This document shows, in pieces, positions 38,122 to 48,200 of a stretch of 64,000 bases of DNA. Source of the DNA: Ardenticatenaceae bacterium (GTDB lineage Bacteria > Chloroflexota > Anaerolineae > Promineifilales > Promineifilaceae); the NCBI GenBank assembly GCA_011525915.1, contig WYBM01000012.1:119623-183622 (forward strand), given 5' to 3'. The notes under the pieces were generated by a model, which was given only the letters and a program-made list of their open reading frames with translations, was not told where the DNA came from and searched no databases. Numbering within the stretch: the stretch's first letter is position 1; each line of letters opens with the position of its first letter. The position numbers were made by a program, and so were the translations under genes.

Positions 38122-38143
38122 AACTTAACATAACTGTTAAGTT
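38122..38143. promoter_or_regulatory. Palindromic operator just downstream of the abiE promoter
   Basis: AACTTAAC-ataact-GTTAAGTT, perfect eight-base arms, covering the likely transcription start. AbiEi antitoxins are known to bind inverted repeats at their own promoter, so this is the probable autoregulatory site. Confidence 0.75.
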
Positions 38144-38152
38144 TCAGTAAGT

Positions 38153-38824
38153 ATGTACAGGGAGCTAGTCACCAATTTAGAAAAATCAATAGGTATTTCT
38201 CAAGAACAAATTGTTCGTGAGGAATATGAAATGATTCTCTTAAAAGCCATCTTTGAGAGTGAGGTAGGGAGTTCTTTTGTGTTTAAGGGAGGTACAGCTC
38301 TGCGTTTAGCATATGGGTCGCCACGCTTTTCTGAAGACCTTGATTTTTCCGTGGTTAAGGCGCTTGAAAAAGAACAGGTGGATAGCGTATTGAAAACGAT
38401 AGCCAAGCAACATGAGCCTTTGACCTTGATTGAGACAATACAGAAAAAATATACCTATTTTGCTCTTTTTAGGGTGAAGGAAGAATTTATGACTCAACCA
38501 TTTTCAATCAAATTTGAGGCATCTACCCGCCCCGTTGATTGGAAGAAGGGAAGGGATTATCAATTGCTTGCTTTGACCAGTCGAGTAACAAATTTAACTG
38601 TTCTTGCGCAAGTGGCTACGCTGGAACAAATTAGCCGAGAAAAAAAGACCATCAAGCCACCGCGAATCAGAGATATATTTGACTTGTGGTTTATTGCCAA
38701 AAAGTTAGGCAAACCAACTCGAATGAATTTCAGAAACTGGGACGCAAAAATAGTAAAGCAGGAATTACACAAGTTTCTACCCGCATCAGAAAGGAAACTG
38801 CTAGAACAATGGCTACCAGAATGA
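38153..38824 (+). CDS. AbiEii/AbiGii nucleotidyltransferase toxin
   Basis: 223 residues. The nucleotidyltransferase signature is clear: FVFKGGTALRLAYGSPRFSEDLDFS, holding the GG..R and DLDF catalytic elements. AbiEii proteins are type IV toxins thought to transfer nucleotides to tRNA or other targets, giving abortive infection or growth arrest. It overlaps the downstream antitoxin by ATGA (38821-38824). The family order is usually antitoxin first; here the toxin is first. ATG 38153 sits shortly after the palindromic operator. Confidence 0.9.
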   Translation: MYRELVTNLEKSIGISQEQIVREEYEMILLKAIFESEVGSSFVFKGGTALRLAYGSPRFSEDLDFSVVKALEKEQVDSVLKTIAKQHEPLTLIETIQKKYTYFALFRVKEEFMTQPFSIKFEASTRPVDWKKGRDYQLLALTSRVTNLTVLAQVATLEQISREKKTIKPPRIRDIFDLWFIAKKLGKPTRMNFRNWDAKIVKQELHKFLPASERKLLEQWLPE

Positions 38825-39438
38825 CCACTATCAAAATGTTGGAGACACTACAAGGCTTAAATAAGCCTTATTTTACTGTGGCCGACTTCGAGAAAATCTT
38901 GGAGATGGAAAGAGATAGTTTATATGTAATCCTCAATAGACTTGTGGAAAAAAGGGTACTTACCAGGCTCAAAAGGGATGTATACGCCTCAACGTTTCAA
39001 AGGCTTGACATAGCAAGGATTGCCAATGAATTGTACTATCCTTCATACCTCTCGTTTGAGTCGGCACTATCTCGATTTGGTATTGTGAATCAAATACCTT
39101 ATACACTCACCTTTGCAACCAATAGACCAACCAAAAAACTTACAATAGGCGGTAGGGTAGTGGAGTATAAAAAGCTGAAAAGCAACTGCTTTTTCGGTTA
39201 TACACTTGAAGATGGTGTATATATAGCGGAGCCAGAAAAAGCTGTGTTAGACCAGATCTATCTGATGAGTAAAGGGAAAGTGGCAAAAGACACGAGAGAA
39301 TGGTCTTTGGTGAGAATGGACAAGACAAAGTTCCTGCAATATAGCAGGAGATTCCCTAAATCCGTTCAAGCACAAGCCAAAAGTCTTGTTTCAAAATTTG
39401 GTAAGCGCATTGTGACGCTAGATAGTCTCGAACAATAA
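38821..39438 (+). CDS. AbiEi-type antitoxin/transcriptional regulator
   Basis: 205 residues. An N-terminal winged helix (YFTVADFEKILEMERDSLYVILNRL, VEKRVLTRLKRDVYAS) and a C-terminal antitoxin domain (YLSFESALSRFGIVNQIPYT, AEPEKAVLDQIY). AbiEi neutralises AbiEii without binding it and represses its own operon. I place the start at ATG 38821, overlapping the toxin stop; an ATG at 38809 (MATR) is also possible. The gene ends 11 bases before an IS66-like element. Confidence 0.85.
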   Translation: MTTIKMLETLQGLNKPYFTVADFEKILEMERDSLYVILNRLVEKRVLTRLKRDVYASTFQRLDIARIANELYYPSYLSFESALSRFGIVNQIPYTLTFATNRPTKKLTIGGRVVEYKKLKSNCFFGYTLEDGVYIAEPEKAVLDQIYLMSKGKVAKDTREWSLVRMDKTKFLQYSRRFPKSVQAQAKSLVSKFGKRIVTLDSLEQ

Positions 39439-39449
39439 GTAAAGGGATT

Positions 39450-40999
39450 GTAACTACTCAGGTAGTTCCTTGATAAGCTGAAGGCAAGAAGGGATTACCA
39501 GAGAAAGCGTCTTCAAGGGCATCCAGCACATTGATGCCTTGCTTACGGGCCGTTGAAATATAACTGCGAATCGCACAAAAGATTTCAGCCCCGTTCAAGG
39601 TGCGAAAAGAACCAGAAATCTTTTGTTTGACCTTTACCATTCTGACATCGCGTTCAGCCAAATTGTTGGTGAAAGGGACGCGAAAGTCATACATAAAAGC
39701 CAAAACTTGTAGCTTGTGTTTTTGCAAGCGGTCGAGCAGATTCTTGGGCGGTGTCTGTTTCGGACGACCTTTTTGGGCTGGTTTTTCGGGCATGGGATTG
39801 GCGGCCAAACCGGCCGCTAGAATCTCGTCGTAGGTGTCAGAAAACTGTCGGCACTGATAGGGCGATAGGGAACGATGTGTTGTTGGGGCTCGGGCCACAG
39901 CAGCCTTGATGTCTAGCAGCAACTGGCTCATTTGCGCTGCCCAAGGTTGGTGATATTGGTCAGTCATGAACTGCAATTCACGTAAGTGATGGGCGTTGCA
40001 AAGGCCATGTAAGCAGTGCCTGAACTGGAAATAGGAGTGGTAATGGTCATGAATAGCCCGCCCCGTGAACTGTGGCAAAATGCCTATGTCCCGCATCCCC
40101 ACTTGCCCTCGTTTGACATGAACACCATAGTAGGTCAATCTAGCTGTGCTGGCCACATGCAGCCAATGGAGCTTACCTAAAACGCGCATGCCCGTTTCAT
40201 CAAAGTGGGCGACTTTTTCTGTTTTGATTGTTTCTTTGACCTCTGCCAGCGTCGGTTGGATTTGCTCATAGCAACCTTGTAGGGCCTCTTGCACAAAGGC
40301 TTCAGCCGGTTGATGCCGGTACAAATCAGCGAAGACTTCACAGGTCCGTGCCCAAGGGATGAGTTGATATTGATTGAAGTAAACGGCGTGCGCTTTCAAC
40401 CTTGGCCCATACTGTACCGGCGCGGTGATAGTATCAGGAAAGGTGGCTTTGGCCTGTTGCCGACAGCGGGGACACTGTTTGATTTCCGCTTGATACTCGG
40501 TCACTTCTATCTCCATAGGGGGCAGGTCGAACAATTGTCGCTTTTCATGACCGATAACTGGCTCCTGGCTCAGGTCATGGGCACAGTGCGGACAGGTTGT
40601 CAATCTTTGCACTTCTTCATAATGAGGGTCGGCTACCATTTCCAGGGTGTGTCCCTGGTGTCCCTTTTGCCCTCCTTGACTACGACCGCTGGCACGACGC
40701 AGGCTCCTTGTTTTGGGCTTTTTCACACCATCACTGCTGGGTGGTTTTCCGCTATTGTGGCTGTTTTTGGCCAGACGGTCTTCCAGTTTTTGCAGGCGTT
40801 CGTTTTGCTGGGCCACCTGTTGCTCTAGCTCATCGATTCGAGCCAGAGCCGTTAACAACAATTCAACCAGTGCTTCCTTATCGAATTGGAGCAGTTGTTC
40901 TCGAGTGATGCCCTTTAGTGACCTGTTCATTTATCCATATTAGTCCGTTTGTCTCAAATCGGCATCTTTTTCACTTCAGGTCCCCACCTGAGTAGTTAC
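39450..40999. mobile_element. Complete IS66-family element carrying only the transposase gene
   Basis: Terminal inverted repeats GTAACTACTCAGGT (39450-39463) and its complement (40986-40999) flanked by a perfect 8-bp target duplication AAGGGATT (39442-39449, 41000-41007). About 1550 bp with one gene; the tnpA/tnpB accessory genes of classical IS66 are absent, as in the ISBst12-like subgroup. It inserted between abiEi and a gene fragment. Confidence 0.92.
39458..40930 (-). CDS. IS66 family transposase
   Basis: 490 residues: a leucine-zipper-like N-terminus (LARIDELEQQVAQQNERLQK), a KNSHNSGKPPSSDG segment, a zinc-binding region (LTTCPHCAHDL, IKQCPRCRQQA), a DDE core (HFDETGMRVLGKLHWLHVAS, LCNAHHLRELQF) and a C-terminal FTNNLAERDVRMVKVKQKISG motif, all typical of IS66 transposases. 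Complete and uninterrupted. Confidence 0.95.
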   Translation of the reverse strand: MNRSLKGITREQLLQFDKEALVELLLTALARIDELEQQVAQQNERLQKLEDRLAKNSHNSGKPPSSDGVKKPKTRSLRRASGRSQGGQKGHQGHTLEMVADPHYEEVQRLTTCPHCAHDLSQEPVIGHEKRQLFDLPPMEIEVTEYQAEIKQCPRCRQQAKATFPDTITAPVQYGPRLKAHAVYFNQYQLIPWARTCEVFADLYRHQPAEAFVQEALQGCYEQIQPTLAEVKETIKTEKVAHFDETGMRVLGKLHWLHVASTARLTYYGVHVKRGQVGMRDIGILPQFTGRAIHDHYHSYFQFRHCLHGLCNAHHLRELQFMTDQYHQPWAAQMSQLLLDIKAAVARAPTTHRSLSPYQCRQFSDTYDEILAAGLAANPMPEKPAQKGRPKQTPPKNLLDRLQKHKLQVLAFMYDFRVPFTNNLAERDVRMVKVKQKISGSFRTLNGAEIFCAIRSYISTARKQGINVLDALEDAFSGNPFLPSAYQGTT

Positions 41000-41001
41000 A
41001 A

Positions 41002-41127
41002 GGGATTGACGTATTGGTTCACAGTGATGCTTTTATGCGTCCTAGTGAAGATTGTGAAGTGGAAATCAGTCACCGAACAAAGAAGTTACTCATTCAAGTG
41101 ATATTTCCCAAGAGTAGGCCACCTTAA
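41002..41127 (+). pseudogene. Fragment of a paralogue of the gene at 31352
   Basis: About 42 codons read AFMRPSEDCEVEISHRTKK then QVIFPKSRPP and stop. They match AFLRPSEYCEVEISHRTKK and the following region of the protein at 31352-32029. The 5' two thirds are missing, and an IS66-like element now lies immediately to its left (with target duplication 41000-41007). Confidence 0.75.
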
Positions 41128-41174
41128 ACTTCTCAACAAATAAGATGAACATCTTTTATGACCCCTAGGTTAGG

Positions 41175-42050
41175 CTACAATTTTTGATAACAGTAGGAGC
41201 AGAGGGGATCATCCTCTAGATGCACCTTAACTAATCCCTTATTGTCGAAATATATGCTCATATCCTCAGGCTTGCCAAAATCGGCCCTGAATTTTGGCTC
41301 AACTGCAACTATGAAACCTCCTGATCTTATAGTTCTGACCATTTCACTTATTGCACTTTGAAGTGCTTTATTGTTATCACCCATGTTGTAAAGAACGTTT
41401 TTACAATATGCCAAATCAAAATAATCAGATTGTAAATCAGCCATTTGCGAGGTCATATCTCCTTCAAGAAACTCTACATTATATTCCTTGAAATAGGAGT
41501 GCTGCTTTCTATCAGTCTCCAACCTTGCCCTTGCATTCTGAATGTAAATCAGATTCTTATCAACCACCACCACTTTTTTGGCTTGCAACGTCCACAGTAA
41601 TGCATAAGGTTCAGAGCATGTCCCACCATCTGTTGCCCAGCACCCAAAATCAACAATGTTCACCACAGATTCTTGAATTGGTTTCAGCCAGCTATAGTCA
41701 TATTCTAAACATATTCCGCGTGAATCTATCACTTGCCAGCGTTTCATTTCTGGCCGTTCTTTTTCTTCACGCCGTTTTTCTCTTATTTCAATTGCTAACG
41801 GTAATAGGTACAAATATCGTTCTATGTCATGGATTTGCTGATTGAAAGAGTGTTCCCTTATTTGACTGTATTTTTCATTGATGAGTGTGAATATTTGAAT
41901 GTCAAACTCGTCATGAACCTTATCCATCCGCGTCGGGCAAACATCTAGCCAATCTGCGAAGAATTGTCCCCATCTTGATATGTCCAATGCGGAAACTCCC
42001 AGCAGTTCAGCTATTGTCCCTTTTGTCATTGACATTTCTTTATTAAGCAT
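41175..42050 (-). CDS. HTH domain plus class I SAM-dependent methyltransferase
   Basis: 291 residues. The N-terminus (MTKGTIAELLGVSALDISRWG) resembles a MerR-type helix-turn-helix; the C-terminal half has a methyltransferase-like Rossmann core: VNIVDFGCWATDGGTCSEPYA (motif I), VVVVDKNLIYIQNARARLE (motif II), NVEFLEGDM, and FDLAYCKNVLYNMGD (motif IV region). It ends with two cysteines (PLCSYCYQKL). Start ATG 42050 follows AGAGGT. Substrate unknown; combining a DNA-binding element with a methyltransferase is unusual. Stand-alone gene. Confidence 0.6.
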   Translation of the reverse strand: MLNKEMSMTKGTIAELLGVSALDISRWGQFFADWLDVCPTRMDKVHDEFDIQIFTLINEKYSQIREHSFNQQIHDIERYLYLLPLAIEIREKRREEKERPEMKRWQVIDSRGICLEYDYSWLKPIQESVVNIVDFGCWATDGGTCSEPYALLWTLQAKKVVVVDKNLIYIQNARARLETDRKQHSYFKEYNVEFLEGDMTSQMADLQSDYFDLAYCKNVLYNMGDNNKALQSAISEMVRTIRSGGFIVAVEPKFRADFGKPEDMSIYFDNKGLVKVHLEDDPLCSYCYQKL

Positions 42051-42203
42051 GTTGACCTCTTAGATGGAGAATATCCACGCTTTCGCAAAATTCGTGGAAC
42101 AGACCAATGGATAAAATCAGGGTTTATGGATGAATGGGGATTATACTCGTTTGGTCGCACAATGTTCATTTTGCGACCCTATTTTGAGCCTAGACTAGGG
42201 TAG
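42051..42203 (+). pseudogene. Possible remnant of a gene 3' end
   Basis: An open frame without start codon encodes DGEYPRFRKIRGTDQWIKSG and then FMDEWGLYSFGRTMFILRPY, ending in a stop at 42201-42203. The composition is protein-like, unlike neighbouring spacer. It starts at the 5' edge of the methyltransferase gene, as if truncated by that gene's arrival. Family not recognised. Confidence 0.35.
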
Positions 42204-42309
42204 TGAAAATAGGTTCGTGCCTGGCGAGATTGTTATAGGACTAAAAACAGATTGCTTTGATGTGGTTGTATCGCGCAGCCATTCTAAAGAAATTTCCTGT
42301 GTATACTAT

Positions 42310-44280
42310 CTACGGCTGTTGTACCGTAAACACAATGTATATCTTAGGCCCAGCATACCTAGTATGCATCCACACACGCCAAGGGCTAACAAACGTGGCT
42401 TCATTTATTCCAACTGGAAGTTTAGGTGCTGTCAAAATCCTATCATGGGTACTAAAGATGAATCGTTGACCTGGACTAACAATACCCTCAACTGGCACAT
42501 TCGCGTGACTACCGAAAAGTGCATCATCATTTTCCCCAATAAATGATAAGAAATCCCCTGGGGCTTTTAGCTCGTAGCCACCTCGGGGGGAAACCTCGAT
42601 ATTAAAATAAAATGTCTCATGGGGTGTAAGTGTAATTGGATACGTTGCTGTAATGATATGAGGGTCAATTTGTTCATCAAGTGATGGGCAAACTGTTTGC
42701 TTCCCTTCTGATTTAAAGCAAATTTCCGTCACATCTAATGCTTGAGTAGGATACGGTACACGGCTATGAGTTAGGCCAAATGCTTCTGTACCAGTCCATA
42801 CGTGGTCATCTTTACACGATTTATCTTCTGAACACCCAGGGCTAAAAGCGATACTTAATGTACTAAAAGAGTGGTAGTTATTCCACCTGGTTCCATCAAA
42901 GAAGGCAACTCCCCTATCTGTACCGACCCAAATCCGACCGTGAAAATCTTTGGCAATGGTACGTATATGATCACTTGGAAGTCCATCTTTGAAACCAAAG
43001 TTCGTCCAGTGGCCCTCTTCGAATTTATTCACACCACCATCATCGATTGCAAACCAGATAGATTCCGGATGAGTATCAGATGCCTCACTGATTACAATCC
43101 CACGTACTTGATTTCCACTAACATCACCATCCTCTTCTAAGTAGGTTATCCATTGACCATTAGAGCCGTTAAATTGGCTTATACCATCAAAAACATGCCC
43201 AATCCAGATATTATCAGCATTATCAAATGCTATGTTATAAACAGGATTTTTTCTAAGTTCATTTTCACTATCATACACAACAGTCCATTTTAGCCCATCA
43301 AATCGCGCTACCCCTTGCCAGGTTGCTATCCAAACGATTTCATTTGAATCAACAACTAATCCAAAAACGCGGTTGTCTGGAACGTTGCTGTTGGCTGTAT
43401 TGAAGACTTCCCATTCTCCATCGGCATATCTGAGAATTCCATCACCGTCGGAGGCTACCCAGATATGCTTCTTCTGGTCTACTACAATTGCACTAATATA
43501 CTTACCATTAGTAACTCCCGCTTCATCACAATTTGCCCACAATTTTTGGCCGTCTTCGATAACAAGATATGTTAAACCACCAGTTGGCGTGCCTTCATCA
43601 TCGTTATATCCATAGCCAATTAACAGCCCCTCGGGAGCAGGTGCCAGGGAACGAATACGATCGTTTAGTATGCCATCAGGAGTATTTTCCCCTGAGAATA
43701 AAGTAATGCCCTCATGTCTTAAGAATTGTCCACCAGGAATTTTTAATAAAGAGGATTCGCCACAATAAGACCTTGCTTCATCAGGTTGGGCTCTCAACTC
43801 CGATCCCACATAGAAAATGAAAAAAAGAAGCATTCCAAATCCTAAAATTGCTACGACAATTGTCCATCTACAAGTGATTAGTCGATTTAAGTTTTCAGGG
43901 TGATTGGCTTCAGAAGCCTCTAATGAGGCAACTTGTTCATCATCAGACTGAGGAGCCTTAACAGTTTGCTCTATTGGAAACAGTTCATTACAAAGATCTT
44001 CAATATATGGGTAATCAGCACAAGTGAGAAACTTTTCGAGCCATTCCTTACCTAAAGTCTCTCCGCCCCTTTGAATAAACTCTCTTGCCAATGTTTCTAC
44101 ATCTTCCTCTTTGGACGGTATCCACCCTCTTCGCCAATATTCTATGGAAGACTTTCCCTCTTTACCCAGCGAAAATCCTAATTCATCTTGAATGATTGAA
44201 ATTTTCTTATTACCTTCGCGTGCCTTAATGATATAGATAGCTTCAGTAAGCAACCGCCCAAATTCCTTTGGTGCTGCCAT
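42310..44280 (-). CDS. Membrane-spanning protein: cytoplasmic helical domain, TM, extracytoplasmic regulator propeller
   Basis: 656 residues. Residues 1-105 are a helical, HTH-like domain (QDELGFSLGKEGKSSIEYWR) of a type I associate with Chloroflexota signalling and STAND proteins (recollection, unverified). One TM helix at about 139-158 is followed by a propeller of two-component-regulator blades (HIWVASDGDGILRYADGEWE, IVWIATWQGVARFDGLKWTV, RIWVGTDRGVAFFDGTRWNN) and a C-terminal beta domain. It looks like a one-protein transmembrane sensor linking an outside ligand to a cytoplasmic partner. No kinase is adjacent. ATG 44280 is the family-typical start. Confidence 0.7.
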   Translation of the reverse strand: MAAPKEFGRLLTEAIYIIKAREGNKKISIIQDELGFSLGKEGKSSIEYWRRGWIPSKEEDVETLAREFIQRGGETLGKEWLEKFLTCADYPYIEDLCNELFPIEQTVKAPQSDDEQVASLEASEANHPENLNRLITCRWTIVVAILGFGMLLFFIFYVGSELRAQPDEARSYCGESSLLKIPGGQFLRHEGITLFSGENTPDGILNDRIRSLAPAPEGLLIGYGYNDDEGTPTGGLTYLVIEDGQKLWANCDEAGVTNGKYISAIVVDQKKHIWVASDGDGILRYADGEWEVFNTANSNVPDNRVFGLVVDSNEIVWIATWQGVARFDGLKWTVVYDSENELRKNPVYNIAFDNADNIWIGHVFDGISQFNGSNGQWITYLEEDGDVSGNQVRGIVISEASDTHPESIWFAIDDGGVNKFEEGHWTNFGFKDGLPSDHIRTIAKDFHGRIWVGTDRGVAFFDGTRWNNYHSFSTLSIAFSPGCSEDKSCKDDHVWTGTEAFGLTHSRVPYPTQALDVTEICFKSEGKQTVCPSLDEQIDPHIITATYPITLTPHETFYFNIEVSPRGGYELKAPGDFLSFIGENDDALFGSHANVPVEGIVSPGQRFIFSTHDRILTAPKLPVGINEATFVSPWRVWMHTRYAGPKIYIVFTVQQP

Positions 44281-44464
44281 TGTACACCGCTCCTACTTGG
44301 AAAATTCGGAGTGCTTTTTCCAACAATTCCGAGCAATACATCTTTAGTATAACGGTAAGTGGGATATTGAGAAGTGAAAGAAGTGAGAAAGGGGTTAAAC
44401 AGAGGCAAACTTATATAAAAACTGTTTCACTGATGATGCAAGAAGGGAAACAAGCGCAGAAGAC

Positions 44465-45139
44465 CTACTCCTGCTCCTCAAAAACTATCGTCACATCGGG
44501 CATCATTTTTCTGAATTTTTCAATTTGTGTGTCTGTGAATGGGTTACCTGAGAGGTCTAGTGTTTCAAGGCTTTCTAGTTTAATAATGCTGAAAGGCAGA
44601 GAGGTCAACATGTTATTTGAAACATCTAGCAGCTTCAATTTTTTTAAATTACCAATGCTTTCTGGAAGCTCTTTTAGTTGATTATCTTCAAGGTTTAATA
44701 TGGCCAGATTCTCAAGTTGCCCAATTTCATCAGGAAGTTTACTTATCTTATTTTGTTGTAAATGCATTTCTTTCAAATATCGCAATTTTCCGATTGACGC
44801 AGGAAGTGTTGACAGGTTATTAAAACCTAGTCCGAGCCAAGTCAGTGATTGCATTTCTCCAATTTCTTCCGGTAGGACTTCTATTTTGTTTAACCAAGAA
44901 TAAAAATACTCAGTCTCTTTTAGTTTAGCAATTTCAGGTGAAATTGTTCTCGTTGTCCAAGGGTCTACTTTTACGTGTTTTGTCCATGCCGCCCAATTTG
45001 GAAACCAAAGGGCCCTATCAATGGTTTTATAACTGTCAATATGATACCTCTCAAATGCAACCGGGTAAAAAATAATCAGTGCTAAAACCGTCACTTGGCA
45101 AATGATGAGACAAGCCAGTAAAAGTATATTTTTCGCCAT
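44465..45139 (-). CDS. Membrane-anchored leucine-rich repeat protein
   Basis: 224 residues: an N-terminal TM anchor (about 4-27), then five to six 23-residue LRRs of the LxxLxxLPxxIxxLxxL type (LKEMHLQQNKISKLPDEIGQ, LAILNLEDNQLKELPESIGN) and a capping helix. Probably displays a binding surface outside the membrane. Same strand as the regulator-propeller gene, about 180 bases upstream of it, and divergent from the kelch protein. Confidence 0.8.
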   Translation of the reverse strand: MAKNILLLACLIICQVTVLALIIFYPVAFERYHIDSYKTIDRALWFPNWAAWTKHVKVDPWTTRTISPEIAKLKETEYFYSWLNKIEVLPEEIGEMQSLTWLGLGFNNLSTLPASIGKLRYLKEMHLQQNKISKLPDEIGQLENLAILNLEDNQLKELPESIGNLKKLKLLDVSNNMLTSLPFSIIKLESLETLDLSGNPFTDTQIEKFRKMMPDVTIVFEEQE

Positions 45140-45249
45140 AGTGTTTGATTAGGTTAACCCAAGTGCAACGCAACCTTATTTTATAACTTTTGTCAATCGA
45201 TAGTCTAAATAATCTTCAAAGACAGTTAGTAGTAGTAAGGAGTAAAGAA

Positions 45250-48200
45250 ATGAAATCCATAAAGATGATATTTTTTGCCCTTTGTTTGACGCTCGCAGTT
45301 ACAACTATAAGCATAACAATTACGAGACGGGCCATAGCACAATCCCCTCCAACGTGTCCAGACAATCCTGACGTATCTATCAATAATGATACTGAAGTAA
45401 CTGTATGGTTAGTAGTCTGCGACACGATAACTTGGTATCTGGAAGGAAACGAAATAAGCCCAAGTGATTGGGAAGTAGAAGCGATTTGGGGCAAATGTGA
45501 TGGGTGTGCAAATTCACTTCCTTATAAGATAGGTGGAGCTAGAGAGCAATGGAGAATCTGGCGCGATGTCTCTTTACCACAGAATTATTACTATATTACA
45601 GGCTCTTCAATATGTGTTCCACCTGACTTCTGTGGCTGGCAAGAAGATATTCCGAGTGGGTGGCAACTCGTTGATTATCAAGGGAATTCAGTTAATTTAA
45701 ACTATTATTTGATTCAAAAAGATGTTGAACTGTGCTTTTATACAATCCCACCCTATAATCCCCATCTTGGTCTTCAATGTATTACATTTAATGATCCAAT
45801 CCCAACACAGGATCCTTCAGCAACACTAACACCTGAGTTTGACTGTGGGTCCGTTTCATTTGAAATTGTGACTGTTTTTCAACATAAGGATTGTCAAGGT
45901 GCTTATGTCCAATTATTGCCAGGATTTTTTAACCTGCCGAACATAAACTTCAACGACTTAACTTCATCAATCCATATATCATCAGGGAATTGTGCCACTG
46001 TTTACGAGCATACAGATAGAGGAGGTCAAAGTCGAGATATTCAACAATCTTATTGGGATCTGTCACAAGATCTGTGGGCTAATGGTTCGGGAATGAATGA
46101 CACAATCTCATCTATTGAGGTTTTTGATAATGAAGATTGTTCATCTTCTGCACCACCTCCAACAACACCCCCCCCAACAACATCAACTCCTGAGTCCACT
46201 CCCCCACCCAATCCTTACTGGTGGCTTTCTGAATATTCAGCAGGTGAAAATCCTCCACTAAAAGTTGATTTCCATATCCGTGTTGAACAAACTAGCGATT
46301 TTAACGCTTTCCGTCTTTGTTTTGATGGAACAAACTGTCAGGAAAATGCTGCCCCAATTACAGAACTCTACTTTACCTGGGATACTTACGGTTGGTCAGA
46401 CGGCTTTCACACTATAAGCATCCAATACCGCCGGCAATCAGATGGCGGTAATTGGGACAACGCATTGTATTATGAAGAGCAATTTTATCTCTCTCCAATT
46501 CGCGCTGGGATCGCCCCTTGCGACGGTGGTGAAGGATTGACGCTGACATCTGGTTCTGATTGTCTGCGCTTTACTCAGTCTCGCCCATCCTTGTTTGAGA
46601 TCAGTTGGAGTGACAGACCAAATACCTACGCAGCAGTAAGTGGTAACTACAACGCGCTTATCTATGATAGTTCAGACTATGAAGGTTCCCCATATCTTGT
46701 TAAAAGCGGAGAAACTGTTTTTGTAGGGGGAAACGTATCAAGCATAAAATTAATTGATCCTCCTGGTTCCTATATCTTACCTACTACCCCTTACGAAGTT
46801 GATAGTAATTCAATACACTTGTGGCACTTTGATGAGTCAGGAAATGGTGTTCACGACTCTGTTGGCGGGTGGAGTGGGTATTTGTATGGTGGCAACTACT
46901 CATGGGTTGCCCGAGATGATTTTGGATCTGCCTTGAAAGTTAATGGCAATCTAGATCAATCAACGGCCGTAACGTTTGTTCCACTTACTTTTGGTAGTAC
47001 CTGGACCTTTGAAGTATGGGTGAAGTTTGAGTCGACTTCAGGTAACGAAAGAATTGCTGGTCAACTTACCGGTGGGGGAAACACAGGCCCTAACAAATGG
47101 GGGCTAAGCAGAGCCGAAGATCGAATCGGGGCTACGCTTTTCCATTCCTATGGTGGCCATCTGCTCGATTCTTTCGATTCGGTTGTTCCTGGCCAATGGC
47201 ACCATATCATGGTCACATATGATGACTCGTCTCGAACTGGAAAACTATATCTTGATTATGTGCTACAAGAAACAACGGTTTTAGATTTTCCAATGGCTGC
47301 AGGAGATACCACCTTCCAAATCGGTGGGGCGGAAGGCATTTATGCTTGCAACTGCACCATCGATGAGATTAGATTGTCAAATGTGGTGAGGACACCGGAA
47401 ACGAGTATTCCTCCCGCAACTCCCACCCCCACTCCTACATCAACTCCTGTCGCATCCCCCACACCGACAGCAACCCCCAATTTTAGTGCAAACTACTCAT
47501 TAGGCTGGCAGAGTATTACAAGTTTGCCTGTGGCAAAATGCTGTGGCGGATCTGCTGTTGTTGGAGGCGATATGTATGTTGTTGGCGGAATTGACACTCA
47601 ACAGTCAAAAACTGTGCATCGCTACGACGCTGACACAAATACATGGAGTAGTGTAGCAAGCATGAATGTGGACAGGTACGATTTAGCGGTAAGTGCCGTT
47701 AGTGGAAAAATTTATGCCTTTGGCGGTGTTCAATCAACGTATGTAAATACTGCAGAAGTGTATGATCCTTCCGCTAATTCATGGAGCTATCTAGCCCCAA
47801 TGCCAACAAACCGTGCACATATGGACTCTGCCGTAGTAGGCGAGATGATATATGTGATCGGAGGTTACAATGGCACTCACCTTACAACCAACGAAATGTA
47901 CGATCCTTCTACAAACACTTGGAGTACTAAAGCGTCCATGCCTACGGCTCGAAACGAAAACCAAGTAGTTGCATGCGGTGGTTTAATTTACTCTATTGGG
48001 GGTCAGTTGTCTGATGGATCCTCAACTGACATAGTGGAAGCTTACAGTCCTACTTTGAATGCGTGGAGCATCAAAGCAAGCCTGCCTTTTGCTCTCTTCC
48101 GATCAACTGCAGTTTGTGCACAAAACGGCCGCATTTACTTGTTTGGAAGCAACTCAGACAATGATGTCGTTTTAGAATACAATCCGCAAGCAGATACCTG

